DNA from: Aristaeella hokkaidonensis
GTDB taxonomy: Bacteria; Bacillota; Clostridia; Christensenellales; Aristaeellaceae
Length of the DNA stretch: 64,000 nucleotides
Assembly: GCF_018128945.1 (NCBI RefSeq)
Contig: NZ_CP068393.1
Span: forward strand, 620,001 to 684,000
Direction: 5' to 3'
Part shown: one piece after another, positions 10,411 to 18,206 of the stretch
Position numbering within the stretch: the stretch's first letter is position 1
Layout of the letters: each line of letters begins with the position of its first letter
Made by a program: the position numbers and the translations under genes
Notes under the pieces: model-generated
Seen by the model: the letters and a program-made list of their open reading frames with translations, nothing else
Databases searched by the model: none
Told to the model about the DNA's origin: nothing

Positions 10411-10420
10411 CGCAGGCAGG

Positions 10421-10521
10421 ATGAAATGTTGACTGCGTCAACATGAAATATCTGACTGCGTCAGATGTGAAATATTCGGACCATGTCCGAATATGAAATA
10501 TCGGCCTACGGCCGATGTGAT
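10421..10521 (+). repeat. Hairpin array 1: four palindromes with TGAAATA linkers
   Basis: Four different perfect stems in a row: TGTTGAC/GTCAACA, ATCTGAC/GTCAGAT, ATTCGGAC/GTCCGAAT and ATCGGCC/GGCCGAT, each with a 3-nt loop, separated by ATGAAATAT or GTGAAATAT. It starts 11 bp after the stop of the LRR gene. Confidence 0.92.
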
Positions 10522-10534
10522 GAATGGTTAAACC

Positions 10535-10575
10535 AGAAGAAGCTCATGCAGCAGCAAGCTGTATGAGCTTCTTCT
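10535..10575 (+). terminator. Long hairpin downstream of the LRR operon
   Basis: Perfect 13-bp arms AGAAGAAGCTCAT / ATGAGCTTCTTCT around a 15-nt loop that can itself pair (GCAGC with GCTGT). There is no T tract, so it may stabilise or process the 3' end rather than terminate. Confidence 0.5.
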
Positions 10576-10625
10576 GCATCACGAGGAATAAGAAGGGACG
10601 GATTAACGTCATATAGGCAGATGTG

Positions 10626-10654
10626 TTGAGAAAAGGCGCGGGGTACGGTATAAT
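10626..10654 (+). promoter_or_regulatory. Sigma-A promoter of the metallopeptidase pair
   Basis: TTGAGA at 10626-10631, exactly 17 bp, then TATAAT at 10649-10654. The predicted start near 10661 coincides with an in-frame TTG, so translation should begin at ATG 10724 instead. Confidence 0.8.
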
Positions 10655-10723
10655 GCGGATTTGAGTGAGGAATTGGAAGAAAAATCAGACGTTCTGTTTA
10701 CAGGGAAAGCGAGGTACGGCCGG

Positions 10724-11695
10724 ATGAGAAAAGGTCTGCGTGGAATCGCGTTCGTGATGGCTCTGATACTGACCCTGTGCTGCACAGTGAGCGCGCTGGG
10801 AGAAGGGCAGAAATACCAGATTGAAGAGAATACCGGGGATAATCAGAAAAATTATCCCTATAAGGTGGTAACGGAATCCGCAGTGCTGTACCTGGGCAAG
10901 GAAGATATCGAACTGCTTGGCGAGGAAGCTTTCTATGACGGAATGTACAAACTGCTGGAGAATATGGACCGGGACTTCGCCGAGGCTCGGGAAGTGATGA
11001 AGGGTTTCCTGAAGGATGAGGTCGCACCGATTTCGATCTATACGGACTTTATCGGCCGGGCGGAAGAGGCACAGTTCTACTCTGGATATTACTATGGCCC
11101 GGAAAAAGGAATCAGGCTGTTTCATAACTGGGAACAGGGCGCCAGCATCTTGCTACATGAGTATACGCATTATCTCACCTATGGCTGCGCGACGGTTGAA
11201 GTGACAGCAGGTGCTTGGGGTGAATGCATAGCCGAGTATGTTTCGAAGATCGCCTGCCGGAATTACACGGCAAGAGCCTGGCATTACGGACTGATGGAAG
11301 AAGAAAAAACAGTCTTTGCAGCTAATGGATGGGTTGACGAGGAAGGATATCCGGACTACAGGGTGTATTATCACGGTGTGGCCTGGATGTTTGGACAGCC
11401 ATTCGCCATTGATACGCGTTATCTGGCTGTATGTGACAATATGATGACCATGACCAAAGAGCAGCAGGAGCACCCGATGCTTAACTCCATTTCAGATCTG
11501 GAGGGCGGTTGCTTTATGGAATTCCTGGTAGAACACTATGGGAAAGACCTGGTGTTTACCCATCTGAACATTGACGGTAAGGGAATCCGGGAAACATACG
11601 GAAAGAGTTTTGAGGATCTGTTTACGGAGTGGAAGCAGGAAAACGAGAAGCGGTGTGAAGAATGGGGTATAACAGCATTGGCGAATGGGAAATGA
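10724..11695 (+). CDS. Secreted HEYTH-motif metallopeptidase-like protein
   Basis: 323 residues. The ATG at 10724 has GCGAGG about 9 nt upstream and begins a clean signal peptide (RKGLRGIAFVMALILTL, then CCTVSA). The core is LLHEYTHYL (an HExxH zinc motif) followed about 25 residues later by WGECIAEY, whose Glu could be the third zinc ligand as in gluzincin or peptidase-MA-like enzymes. A C-terminal helical part (FLVEHYGKDLVFTH, SFEDLFTEW) is also typical of that fold. The protein is probably secreted; no substrate is evident. It forms a tandem pair with the gene at 11758, about 60 bp apart, probably sharing the promoter at 10626. Zinc dependence is inferred from the motif alone. Confidence 0.75.
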   Translation: MRKGLRGIAFVMALILTLCCTVSALGEGQKYQIEENTGDNQKNYPYKVVTESAVLYLGKEDIELLGEEAFYDGMYKLLENMDRDFAEAREVMKGFLKDEVAPISIYTDFIGRAEEAQFYSGYYYGPEKGIRLFHNWEQGASILLHEYTHYLTYGCATVEVTAGAWGECIAEYVSKIACRNYTARAWHYGLMEEEKTVFAANGWVDEEGYPDYRVYYHGVAWMFGQPFAIDTRYLAVCDNMMTMTKEQQEHPMLNSISDLEGGCFMEFLVEHYGKDLVFTHLNIDGKGIRETYGKSFEDLFTEWKQENEKRCEEWGITALANGK

Positions 11696-11757
11696 TACCC
11701 GGAAACAGGAATAAAAAGGCAGACGTTCTGTTTACAGGGAAAGCGAGGTACAGCCGG

Positions 11758-12735
11758 ATGAGAAAAGGTCTGCGTGGAGTCGAGTTTATGATGGCTCTGG
11801 TGCTGGCCCTGTGCTGCACAGTGAGCGCGCTGAGTGAAGGGCAGAAATACCAGATTGAAGAGAACACCGGGGATAATCAGAAGAATTATCCCTATAAGGT
11901 GGTAACGGAATCCGCAGTGCTGTACCTGGGTAAGGCAGACATCGAGCTGCTGGGCGAGGAAGCTTTCTATGACGGAATGTACAAACTGCTGGAGAACATG
12001 GAGCAGGACTTCGCCGACGCCAGGGAAGTCATGAAAGGTTTCCTGAAAGGTGATGTGGCGCCGATTCCGATCTATACGGCTTTTACCGGTAAAAGCGAAA
12101 CCGTGACAGACGGTGGGGACGCTGAGTATTTCGGCAAGGAGAAACGAATTATAAGGCTGTATAAGGGATGGGATGCGGCAGAACGCGGTCTGCTGCATGA
12201 GTATGCCCATTACCTGACATGCAGCTGCGCAACATTTGAGATCACAACACAAGCCTGGAAAGAATGCATCGCGGAATATATATCCGAGATAGCCTGCCGG
12301 AACAATATGGCAAGGTCGAATTATTACGGGATGGCTGAAGAAATAAGGGAAATATTTGCTGCCAATGGATGGGTTGATGAGGAAGGATATCCGGATTTCA
12401 GGGTATATTATCGCGGCTGGGCTTGGCTGATGGAACAGCCCTTCAATATAGGCGAACACTACATGGCAGTGTGCAACAGCATGATGACCATGACAGAGAC
12501 CCAGCAGGAGCATCCGATGATAAGCTCCATCACTTATAAAGAGGCAGGATGCTTTACGGATTTTCTTGTGGAACGATTCGGGAAAGACCTGGTATTTACT
12601 CATCTGAATGTTGACGGCAAAGGGTTTCAGGAAGCATACGGAAAGAGCTTTGAGGAGCTGTTTACGGAGTGGAAGCAGGAAAACACGAAGCTGTGTGAAG
12701 AATGGGGTATAGTATCATTGATAAACGGGAACTGA
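11758..12735 (+). CDS. Secreted HEYAH-motif metallopeptidase-like paralogue
   Basis: 325 residues from ATG 11758, with the same GCGAGG-9-nt ribosome binding site as its neighbour. Signal peptide, LLHEYAHYL zinc motif, then WKECIAEY. It is highly similar to the protein at 10724 along its length; the DNA identity starts upstream of the ATG (GACGTTCTGTTTACAGGG), so the duplication included the 5' leader. An ATG at 11662 in the same frame would overlap the previous gene and lacks a ribosome binding site. The most divergent stretch lies just before the zinc motif (SETVTDGGDAEYF), which might alter specificity (inference). Confidence 0.75.
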   Translation: MRKGLRGVEFMMALVLALCCTVSALSEGQKYQIEENTGDNQKNYPYKVVTESAVLYLGKADIELLGEEAFYDGMYKLLENMEQDFADAREVMKGFLKGDVAPIPIYTAFTGKSETVTDGGDAEYFGKEKRIIRLYKGWDAAERGLLHEYAHYLTCSCATFEITTQAWKECIAEYISEIACRNNMARSNYYGMAEEIREIFAANGWVDEEGYPDFRVYYRGWAWLMEQPFNIGEHYMAVCNSMMTMTETQQEHPMISSITYKEAGCFTDFLVERFGKDLVFTHLNVDGKGFQEAYGKSFEELFTEWKQENTKLCEEWGIVSLINGN

Positions 12736-12774
12736 GACAATGATGCCATAATCGCTGATACAGGAGGACTGAAG

Positions 12775-12812
12775 ACAATGCGCAATGCATAATACCCAAT
12801 GAAATAAAAAAT
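12775..12812 (+). repeat. Heptad repeat, AATGCGC/AATGCAT type
   Basis: Degenerate 7-bp units: AATGCGC, AATGCAT, AATACCC, AATGAAA, TAAAAAA. It lies between two genes and includes a trivial five-codon frame (ATG 12779). Confidence 0.55.
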
Positions 12813-12828
12813 GAAGAGAGGTATATGC

Positions 12829-13623
12829 ATGAACTATTTTGTGGAAGGTTTACAGGGGAGCGGAAAAAGCTCGCTGGCCCGCATGATTGCAGAAAAGAAA
12901 CCGGAGTATGTTTTAAAACAGGAAGGGGATTATTCCCCGGTGGAACTGGCCTGGTGCGCGTATCTGAACGAGGATCAGTATCAGAAAATCCTGAAGAAGT
13001 ATCCGGAAATGCGGAAGGAAATAGAGGAAAAAACATACGCCGAAGGAGAAAAGAAGATTGTCTGCTACACGAAGATCCGGACCGACAACCACGGGTTCTA
13101 CCAGGATCTGGAGCAGTATGAGATCTACAATAACCGAGTAAGCTGGGAAGAATTCCAGGACATTGTGCTGAGCCGGTACCGGAACTGGAACCAGGACGGG
13201 ATGATCTTTGAATGCTCCCTGTTCCAGAATACGGTGGAGGATATGATCCTGTTCCGGAATGCCTTGGATGATGAAATCGTTGCATTCTATAGGAAGGTCC
13301 GGGAAGCACTGGAAGGCAAGGAATACCGTATCGTGCTCCTGAAGGCGGAAGACGTACGGGGAAACCTGGCGGTAATCCGGAAGGAGCGGTCTGACGAGCA
13401 GGGAAACGAATTGTGGTTCCCGATGATGATGCAGTATTTCAACGAGTGCCCTCACGCAAAGGCCAGGGGCCTGGAAGGCGAGGAAGCACTGATCCGGCAC
13501 TTTATTCACCGGCAGGAACTGGAACTGAAACTGTGCGAGGAAGTATTCCCGGATAAGTACATCGTTCTGACGTCGAAGAAATACACTGAGAAGGACATAC
13601 AAAATATAATAAATGAATACTGA
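12829..13623 (+). CDS. P-loop NTPase / nucleoside-kinase-like protein
   Basis: 264 residues. ATG 12829 is chosen because AGAGG lies 7 nt upstream and the Walker A motif (GLQGSGKSS, residues 7-15) is then close to the N-terminus as usual. No full Walker B or known kinase signature is obvious; the RYRNWNQDGMIFECSLFQN stretch could form a later strand and lid. The size and layout resemble deoxynucleoside kinase or thymidylate kinase-like folds, so a small-molecule phosphotransfer role is possible. It is cytosolic, with no signal or membrane segment. The final NEY and stop are read from the first unit of a heptad repeat (GAATACTGA), so the natural C-terminus may have been replaced. Confidence 0.7.
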   Translation: MNYFVEGLQGSGKSSLARMIAEKKPEYVLKQEGDYSPVELAWCAYLNEDQYQKILKKYPEMRKEIEEKTYAEGEKKIVCYTKIRTDNHGFYQDLEQYEIYNNRVSWEEFQDIVLSRYRNWNQDGMIFECSLFQNTVEDMILFRNALDDEIVAFYRKVREALEGKEYRIVLLKAEDVRGNLAVIRKERSDEQGNELWFPMMMQYFNECPHAKARGLEGEEALIRHFIHRQELELKLCEEVFPDKYIVLTSKKYTEKDIQNIINEY

Positions 13624-13650
13624 AAACTTAAGACTGAAAACTTAAAAATG
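13614..13650 (+). repeat. Heptad repeat, TAAAACT type
   Basis: Units GAATACT, GAAAACT, TAAGACT, GAAAACT, TAAAAAT. The TGA stop of the preceding gene lies inside it. Confidence 0.8.
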
Positions 13651-13725
13651 ATCGCCTGTGGACGGGAAGAGTGCAGAGTGTGCTTGCCTGCAAATGGGCG
13701 AGTTGGCAAGTATAGGGAGCAAGCA

Positions 13726-14439
13726 ATGCAAGCAATAAAATGTGAAGTGTGCGGGAGCTCGGACCTGATCAAGAAGGACGGGATCTTTGTATGCCGGTAC
13801 TGCGGAATGCAGTACAGCCTTCCGGAAGTGCAGAAGATGCTGGGCACCGTAAAGATTGATAAAACGGAAGAACGGAACAACTACTTTATCCTGGCCAGGC
13901 GCTTCTTTGCCGGGACCAACTATGCGGACGCCCTGAAATACTACGACCTGGCACTCCGGGAGGATCCGCAGAACTGGGAAGCGATCTACCTGTATGCCGT
14001 CACCTCGGTGGCAACGCAGGACTGCAACTATCTGTACAGGAACCTGGAAAGCATCATCAACATGTCCAAAGTGTACCTGCGGCAGATTGCGACGGATACC
14101 CCGGAAGAAAACCAGATGGTGGATGTGAACCTGTTCATTGACGCTCATACGCTGTTTATCCGCAAGGGAACGGAACTGATGGCGGACTATATTCGGAACA
14201 GCGGGGCGGACATGCGGAAACCGGAGAATTATTACTATGCCTTCGGGTACAGCGCAATCGATGTCTACGGCACGCTGCGGGAACTGTTCAGCTGCTTCCC
14301 GGAGTGCATTGAGCGATATGAGGAGTTCCTGCTGGAAATGATCGCCGCCAGGCCGGAATGCTTTGAACGGAAAGCCAGGAAGGAAATCCTGAAGCAGTTG
14401 TCTAAAAAGATAAAGAAGAGAAAGCGAGCGAAAATATAA
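13726..14439 (+). CDS. Zinc-ribbon and TPR-like cytosolic protein
   Basis: 237 residues from ATG 13726 (AGGGAG 6 nt upstream). The N-terminus is a zinc ribbon: CEVCGSSDLIKKD, then CRYCG, two CxxC pairs 15 residues apart. A helical region follows with a tetratricopeptide-like pair (NYADALKYYDLALREDPQNWEAI) and a Lys/Arg-rich tail (KKIKKRKRAK). Proteins of this build are common in Clostridia and usually uncharacterised; protein or nucleic-acid contacts are plausible. No signal peptide. The zinc ribbon is seen directly; the TPR call is by pattern. Confidence 0.75.
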   Translation: MQAIKCEVCGSSDLIKKDGIFVCRYCGMQYSLPEVQKMLGTVKIDKTEERNNYFILARRFFAGTNYADALKYYDLALREDPQNWEAIYLYAVTSVATQDCNYLYRNLESIINMSKVYLRQIATDTPEENQMVDVNLFIDAHTLFIRKGTELMADYIRNSGADMRKPENYYYAFGYSAIDVYGTLRELFSCFPECIERYEEFLLEMIAARPECFERKARKEILKQLSKKIKKRKRAKI

Positions 14440-14470
14440 ATTCAGAATTCAGAAATAAGAATTCAGAATG
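14439..14470 (+). repeat. Heptad repeat, GAATTCA type
   Basis: Units ATTCAGA, ATTCAGA, AATAAGA, ATTCAGA directly after the stop codon of the zinc-ribbon gene. Confidence 0.75.
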
Positions 14471-14495
14471 ATTGGTTTGGAACGTTACGAAGAGA

Positions 14496-14580
14496 CTGAA
14501 GTGAATAGTGAAGAGTGTATAGTGTAGAGATGCCGCAAAGCGGCAGTGTAGAGTTGCCAGCCTTTGAACAGGCTGGCGAA
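14496..14580 (+). repeat. Heptad repeat (GTGAAGA type) followed by two hairpins
   Basis: Units GACTGAA, GTGAATA, GTGAAGA, GTGTATA, GTGTAGA, then hairpins TGCCGC/GCGGCA (loop AAA) and GCCAGCC/GGCTGGC separated by GTGTAGAGT. The linker here is heptad-like rather than TGAAATA, which links the two repeat classes. Confidence 0.7.
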
Positions 14581-14595
14581 AGGAGGAAACATTGT

Positions 14596-14826
14596 ATGTC
14601 TATGCCGTTTGAACCGGAAGAGATTGATGATCTGGATGAAATCCTGCTGGACGAAATGGATCAGGAGGAACTGGCAGACTTCAAGGAGCAGCTTCTGGAA
14701 ACCTTGGACCAGATGATGACCCTGGAACCGGATCCCGATATGGAAGAGGAAGAATACTACGAGTGGGAAGACCGGGTCAATATCCTGCATGATATGATTG
14801 ATGCGATAGATAGTCGAATGAACTGA
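14596..14826 (+). CDS. Small acidic cytosolic protein
   Basis: 76 residues, strongly acidic (FEPEEIDDLDEILLDEMDQEE). ATG 14596 has a full AGGAGG 9 nt upstream; an in-frame start at 14515 would translate through repeat DNA. It is predicted to be all-helical with a possible coiled coil (EELADFKEQLLETLDQ). No family is recognised. Its last codons form a hairpin with the bases following the stop. Confidence 0.65.
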   Translation: MSMPFEPEEIDDLDEILLDEMDQEELADFKEQLLETLDQMMTLEPDPDMEEEEYYEWEDRVNILHDMIDAIDSRMN

Positions 14827-14836
14827 TTCGACTATC
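14809..14836 (+). repeat. Stop-codon mirror hairpin
   Basis: Eleven-bp arms GATAGTCGAAT (coding) and ATTCGACTATC (after the stop), loop GAACTG, with the TGA at 14824-14826 in the loop/second-arm boundary. It is the first hairpin of the array that follows. Confidence 0.85.
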
Positions 14837-14837
14837 A

Positions 14838-14932
14838 ATGAAATATCGCTTCGCGATGTGAAATATACCGCAGCGCGGTATGTGAAATACTGACTTCGTC
14901 AGCATGAAATATTGGCTTTCAGCCAATGTGAC
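14838..14932 (+). repeat. Hairpin array 2
   Basis: Four palindromes: ATCGC/GCGAT, ATACCGC/GCGGTAT, CTGAC/GTCAG and ATTGGCT/AGCCAAT, joined by GTGAAATA or ATGAAATA. Confidence 0.92.
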
Positions 14933-15016
14933 AGAAACGCGGAACACCTGCTGTCACATTTCCTCAACGCCTGAGCTGTCAAATAATGCATACTGTACAG
15001 GAGTGAAAATGCCGCC

Positions 15017-15397
15017 ATGTGCCGCAGTAAGAAAAACAGCGATCGTAAAGGAAGCGTATTTGGAAAAGGGTCCAGGATTATTATCGGCCTTCTCTCGGCT
15101 ACTGTGGTATGTATGTTGATCGAAATAATCCATGCGGCGATTGAAGTGCACGAAATCAGTGGAAGGTTCGGCATTAAAGAATCCTTTCTTGAGATTCTGA
15201 TGGGAATTCTTGGGTATGCGTTCCCTTTGAAAACGCTGGCGATTGGCCTGGTATTCGGCGTAGTCTGGTATGTGTACAGCAAAAGAAGGAAAGACATCAA
15301 CGACGCGATGGAAGCAGCGGAAGAAGAGAAAGAAGCAGAGGAAATTGCCCCGGAGCAGGAAGAGTTTATCGAGCCTGTACAATACAAACAACAGTGA
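15017..15397 (+). CDS. Small two-helix membrane protein
   Basis: 126 residues: basic N-terminus (CRSKKNSDRKG), membrane segments at about 23-43 (IIIGLLSATVVCMLIEII) and about 67-88 (YAFPLKTLAIGLVFGVVWYVY), then an acidic cytosolic tail rich in Glu and Ala. By the positive-inside rule both ends should be cytosolic. No family recognised. The SD (AGGAG at 14999) is 13 nt from ATG 15017; a closer ATG at 15009 opens a different 36-codon frame with no protein-like character. A terminator follows at 15409, so it is probably transcribed alone. Confidence 0.6.
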   Translation: MCRSKKNSDRKGSVFGKGSRIIIGLLSATVVCMLIEIIHAAIEVHEISGRFGIKESFLEILMGILGYAFPLKTLAIGLVFGVVWYVYSKRRKDINDAMEAAEEEKEAEEIAPEQEEFIEPVQYKQQ

Positions 15398-15408
15398 CGA
15401 GGTTCCTG

Positions 15409-15443
15409 AAAGGACCGGTTCGCAGAAGCGGATCGGTCCTTTA
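15409..15443 (+). terminator. Terminator after the small membrane protein
   Basis: AAAGGACCG / CGGTCCTTT arms with extra pairing in the loop (TTCGC/GCGG). Confidence 0.65.
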
Positions 15444-15466
15444 AAGTGCCTGGAAAGCGTAAGACT

Positions 15467-15500
15467 TTCGGACAAGGAACCGCCCCCCCCCTGTCCGGAA
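15467..15500 (+). repeat. Possible decayed REP-like element with a C9 tract
   Basis: Arms TTCGGACA / TGTCCGGAA flank GGAACCG and nine consecutive C (15483-15491). The layout resembles the elements at 33525 and 51615 (GGACAA, GAACCG, CCCC, TGTC). Confidence 0.4.
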
Positions 15501-15539
15501 TAATATTGTCAGAAATACTGTATACAAAAGAATGTTTCA

Positions 15540-15568
15540 TTGTTTAGTAAACAGGAGGAGAGTATAAT
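15540..15568 (+). promoter_or_regulatory. Sigma-A promoter of the FMN/FAD reductase
   Basis: TTGTTT at 15540-15545, 17 bp, TATAAT at 15563-15568. The transcript would have a leader of about 40 nt with AAGGAGG before ATG 15618. Confidence 0.7.
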
Positions 15569-15617
15569 TTATACATGAAAATATATTCTTTTCTGTCAAT
15601 ATAAGGAGGAAGACAGT

Positions 15618-17738
15618 ATGAAGAAATGGATTGCTCTTCTTCTGAGTCTGGTGATGATCATGAGCGTCATGAACATTGCCGTGGCCCAGGAACCGCTGAC
15701 TGCTACAGTGGCAGGTTTCGGCGGAGACGTAACAGTGACCGTTGAGGTGGATGGCGAAGGCAAGATCGTCTCCATCGCTGCGGACGGATCTACACAGACG
15801 CCTGATGTAGGCGGCAAAGCGGCCAATGACCTGAACGAGGGTGTGCTGGCTGGACTGGCTGGCACAGAACTGGCTGAACTGGACGCTGCCGGAATCGAAG
15901 GAATCACCGGCGCGACCGTGACCTCTGAAGCGATCAAGACCGCTCTGGAGATGATCAAGGCAGAAGCTACCGGAGCGGAAGCGGCTCCTGTGCAGGACGG
16001 CACCTACACCGTGACTGTGCCCGCTTATTCCGTGACCGAGCAGATGACGCTGAACATCACCTTCGAAGGCGGAAAGTTGACCAAGATTGAGACCGTGACC
16101 GCGGGCAACACCCCCGTGATCTTTGCCACGGTTGAAGAGAACCTGTATCCCCGGCTGATCGAAAACCAGAGCCTGGAAACCGACGTGATCACCGGCGCGA
16201 CCGTTGCTTCCGGTGCTGTGAAGCAGGCAGTTGAAAAGGCAATCGAGATGGCAGGCGGAAGCGTTGCGGACTGGCACAAGCCCGTGGCAAAGTCTGACGC
16301 TGTTGTCGAGCTGAACGACTATGACGTGATCGTGGTCGGCCTCGGCGGCGCCGGCATGACGGCTTACCTGTCCGCTGCGGAGAGCGGCGCGACCGTGTTC
16401 GGTATTGAAAAGGCTGCCAAGGTTGGCGGCAACTCCACCAATACTTCCGGCCCCATGGCCATCAACCCGCCGTCCCGCGTGGAAGCCAACGGCGGCCAGA
16501 TTGTTCCTCCGGAAGAACTACTGGCTGACTGGGCTGAGTACACCACCATCGACGGACAGCAGGATGCCAAGCTGGACGTGGTTGAGATGTTCATCAACAA
16601 CTCCGGCGAAACCCTGGACTGGATGGAAAAGTATTCCTTCCAGTTCGGCGATGAGATGAAAGCCTTCTTCCATCCCGCCGGATGGAAGGTCTGGACTTCC
16701 TACGCGGGCAAAGACGGCAAAACCAAGGATGAAGCTTATGTGGAAGCCATGGAAGCCGCCAAGGCCATGAACGAAAAGAACGACTACAAGCTGGAGCTGA
16801 CCGCGACCGAGCTGCTGGTGGAAGACGGCAAGGTGGCTGGTGTGAAGGCGGTTGCTGCTGACGGCACCACATACCTGGTACACGGCAAGAGCGTGATTCT
16901 GGCTACCGGTGGTTTCATTGGCGATGAGGAACTGTCCAACGAATACATCCACGGTGTGTGGAGAACCGAAGCTATGACCCAGTGCGATGGCGCGGGTATC
17001 AAGATGGCCCAGAACGCTGTGAACGCGAACCTGTACAACCTGGACGTTGTGCCGGTATCCCACATTGCGCAGGTTTACAACATCGTCCGCAACGATGACC
17101 TGACCGCTGACCAGAAGGCCATCCTGACCTCCCTGGCGCTGGATAAGGCCTATCCCGTGGTGGGCGAGGACGGCGTGAAGGTGAACGATAAGATCGGCAT
17201 GTTCTTCGCGTTTGACGTATGGGCAGCCGGCCCCACCTACTACGTGATCTACTCTGAGAACGAGATGAACGGCTTCAAGGAGAACGGCCTGGCCGCTGCG
17301 AACACTCCCATGTTCCTGGCCCAGGGCGGTACTGTGGAAGCCGGCGTGCCGGTGGCTGACCTGGATCAGATCCTGAGCGTGGGCGAAGCTTACGGCGATG
17401 TGTTCAAGGCTGACTCCCTGGCGGCCCTGGCTGACCAGCTGGGCCTGGAGAAACTGACCGAGAACGTGGAAGACCAGGGTGGCGCCTACTACGCCATCAA
17501 GGGTGCTTCTTACGTATACTCCACCTGCGGCGGCGTGGAAGTAGACACCAACCTGAACGTTGTGGACGTGGACGGCAACCCCGTGTCCGGCCTCTACGCT
17601 GTTGGTAATGATTCCCTGGGCGTGCTGCTTGCTTCTGAAAAGGCTTATGTGACCTACGGCGGCGCTGCTGCCGGCTGGGCACTGACCAGCGGACGGCTTG
17701 CCGGCGCTTACGCTACTGCGTATGCCAAGGGAGAGTAA
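15618..17738 (+). CDS. Secreted flavoprotein reductase: two FMN-binding domains plus FAD domain
   Basis: 706 residues. Signal peptide 1-23 (VMNIAVAQ). Two FMN_bind domains follow, each ending in a motif like those flavinylated by ApbE: ITGAT at 96-100 and 191-195, where the last Thr would carry FMN. From about 235 comes a fumarate-reductase-type FAD domain with the dinucleotide fold (DVIVVGLGGAG), GGNS near 412 of the gene product's FAD pocket, and a C-terminal GLYAVGNDSLG. This resembles the extracellular flavin-linked reductases gut anaerobes use to respire organic acceptors. Where fumarate and urocanate reductases have an Arg-containing NRLGG-like segment, this one reads SEKAYVTYGG, so the acceptor is probably different. 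No heme motifs. Own promoter and terminator; GC-rich third codon positions suggest high expression. Confidence 0.85.
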   Translation: MKKWIALLLSLVMIMSVMNIAVAQEPLTATVAGFGGDVTVTVEVDGEGKIVSIAADGSTQTPDVGGKAANDLNEGVLAGLAGTELAELDAAGIEGITGATVTSEAIKTALEMIKAEATGAEAAPVQDGTYTVTVPAYSVTEQMTLNITFEGGKLTKIETVTAGNTPVIFATVEENLYPRLIENQSLETDVITGATVASGAVKQAVEKAIEMAGGSVADWHKPVAKSDAVVELNDYDVIVVGLGGAGMTAYLSAAESGATVFGIEKAAKVGGNSTNTSGPMAINPPSRVEANGGQIVPPEELLADWAEYTTIDGQQDAKLDVVEMFINNSGETLDWMEKYSFQFGDEMKAFFHPAGWKVWTSYAGKDGKTKDEAYVEAMEAAKAMNEKNDYKLELTATELLVEDGKVAGVKAVAADGTTYLVHGKSVILATGGFIGDEELSNEYIHGVWRTEAMTQCDGAGIKMAQNAVNANLYNLDVVPVSHIAQVYNIVRNDDLTADQKAILTSLALDKAYPVVGEDGVKVNDKIGMFFAFDVWAAGPTYYVIYSENEMNGFKENGLAAANTPMFLAQGGTVEAGVPVADLDQILSVGEAYGDVFKADSLAALADQLGLEKLTENVEDQGGAYYAIKGASYVYSTCGGVEVDTNLNVVDVDGNPVSGLYAVGNDSLGVLLASEKAYVTYGGAAAGWALTSGRLAGAYATAYAKGE

Positions 17739-17752
17739 GGCTGCTTCGCAAC

Positions 17753-17806
17753 AATGAAATATTGATCTTCGATCAATGTGAAATGCCCGGCTGAAGCCGA
17801 GCATGA
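17753..17806 (+). repeat. Hairpin array 3
   Basis: Perfect ATTGATC/GATCAAT and an imperfect TGCCCGGC/GCCGAGCA palindrome joined by GTGAAA. Confidence 0.85.
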
Positions 17807-17823
17807 GAGTTACCCTGGCAGCC

Positions 17824-17865
17824 AACAAGGGCGAAGAACTAAACGTTCTTCGCCCTTGTTATATT
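17824..17865 (+). terminator. Strong terminator between the reductase and the agr-linked operon
   Basis: Perfect 16-bp stem AACAAGGGCGAAGAAC / GTTCTTCGCCCTTGTT, loop TAAAC. It may also serve the convergent minus-strand operon. Confidence 0.8.
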
Positions 17866-17883
17866 CAAATGTGATTCAAAGAT

Positions 17884-18177
17884 TTACCATGTGCATATTT
17901 CTTTAACAGGAACCGGGTTGGAATAGATTTTCTTAACTTCACCGCATTTGGTACACAGAGAAATCGTTTCTGTTACTGTTGCTGTTATGACTTTATGAAA
18001 GTGAGGTTTAGTTATACCGTTATAACAATCACCGTTACATACTCTATAGTATTCGTATTTCATGGTTTTCCTGAGAGTAGATACCGTGAACCAGTTATGC
18101 TGGCATGTGGCGAGAGCAGTACCAATCATTGATATCAGAAGGATAACCGCAAGGATCAATCCAATTGTTCTTTTCAT
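17884..18177 (-). CDS. Agr-linked secreted Cys/His-rich protein 4
   Basis: 97 residues with signal peptide (MKRTIGLILAVILLIS, then TALAT) and a mature part of about 73. It keeps the family pattern in modified form: CQHNWFTV at the mature N-terminus, C..DC mid-protein, H-x-H (PHFH), then CTKCG and a last Cys. It is the most divergent of four tandem paralogues and has a good AGGAGG site. Last gene before the terminator at 17824. Family function unknown; see the paralogue at 18582 for the shared pattern. Confidence 0.72.
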   Translation of the reverse strand: MKRTIGLILAVILLISMIGTALATCQHNWFTVSTLRKTMKYEYYRVCNGDCYNGITKPHFHKVITATVTETISLCTKCGEVKKIYSNPVPVKEICTW

Positions 18178-18206
18178 TAAGAAATACCTCCTAAGCAGTG
18201 ATTAAA

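Noticed and set aside
12779..12793. Five-codon frame after AGGAGG upstream of the P-loop gene, possible leader peptide
   Set aside because: It lies in heptad repeat DNA and no attenuator hairpin follows it.
14904..15119. Plus-strand frame with a well-placed AGGAG before ATG 15009
   Set aside because: The 36-residue product has no hydrophobic pattern or family, and it overlaps the better two-helix membrane protein at 15017.
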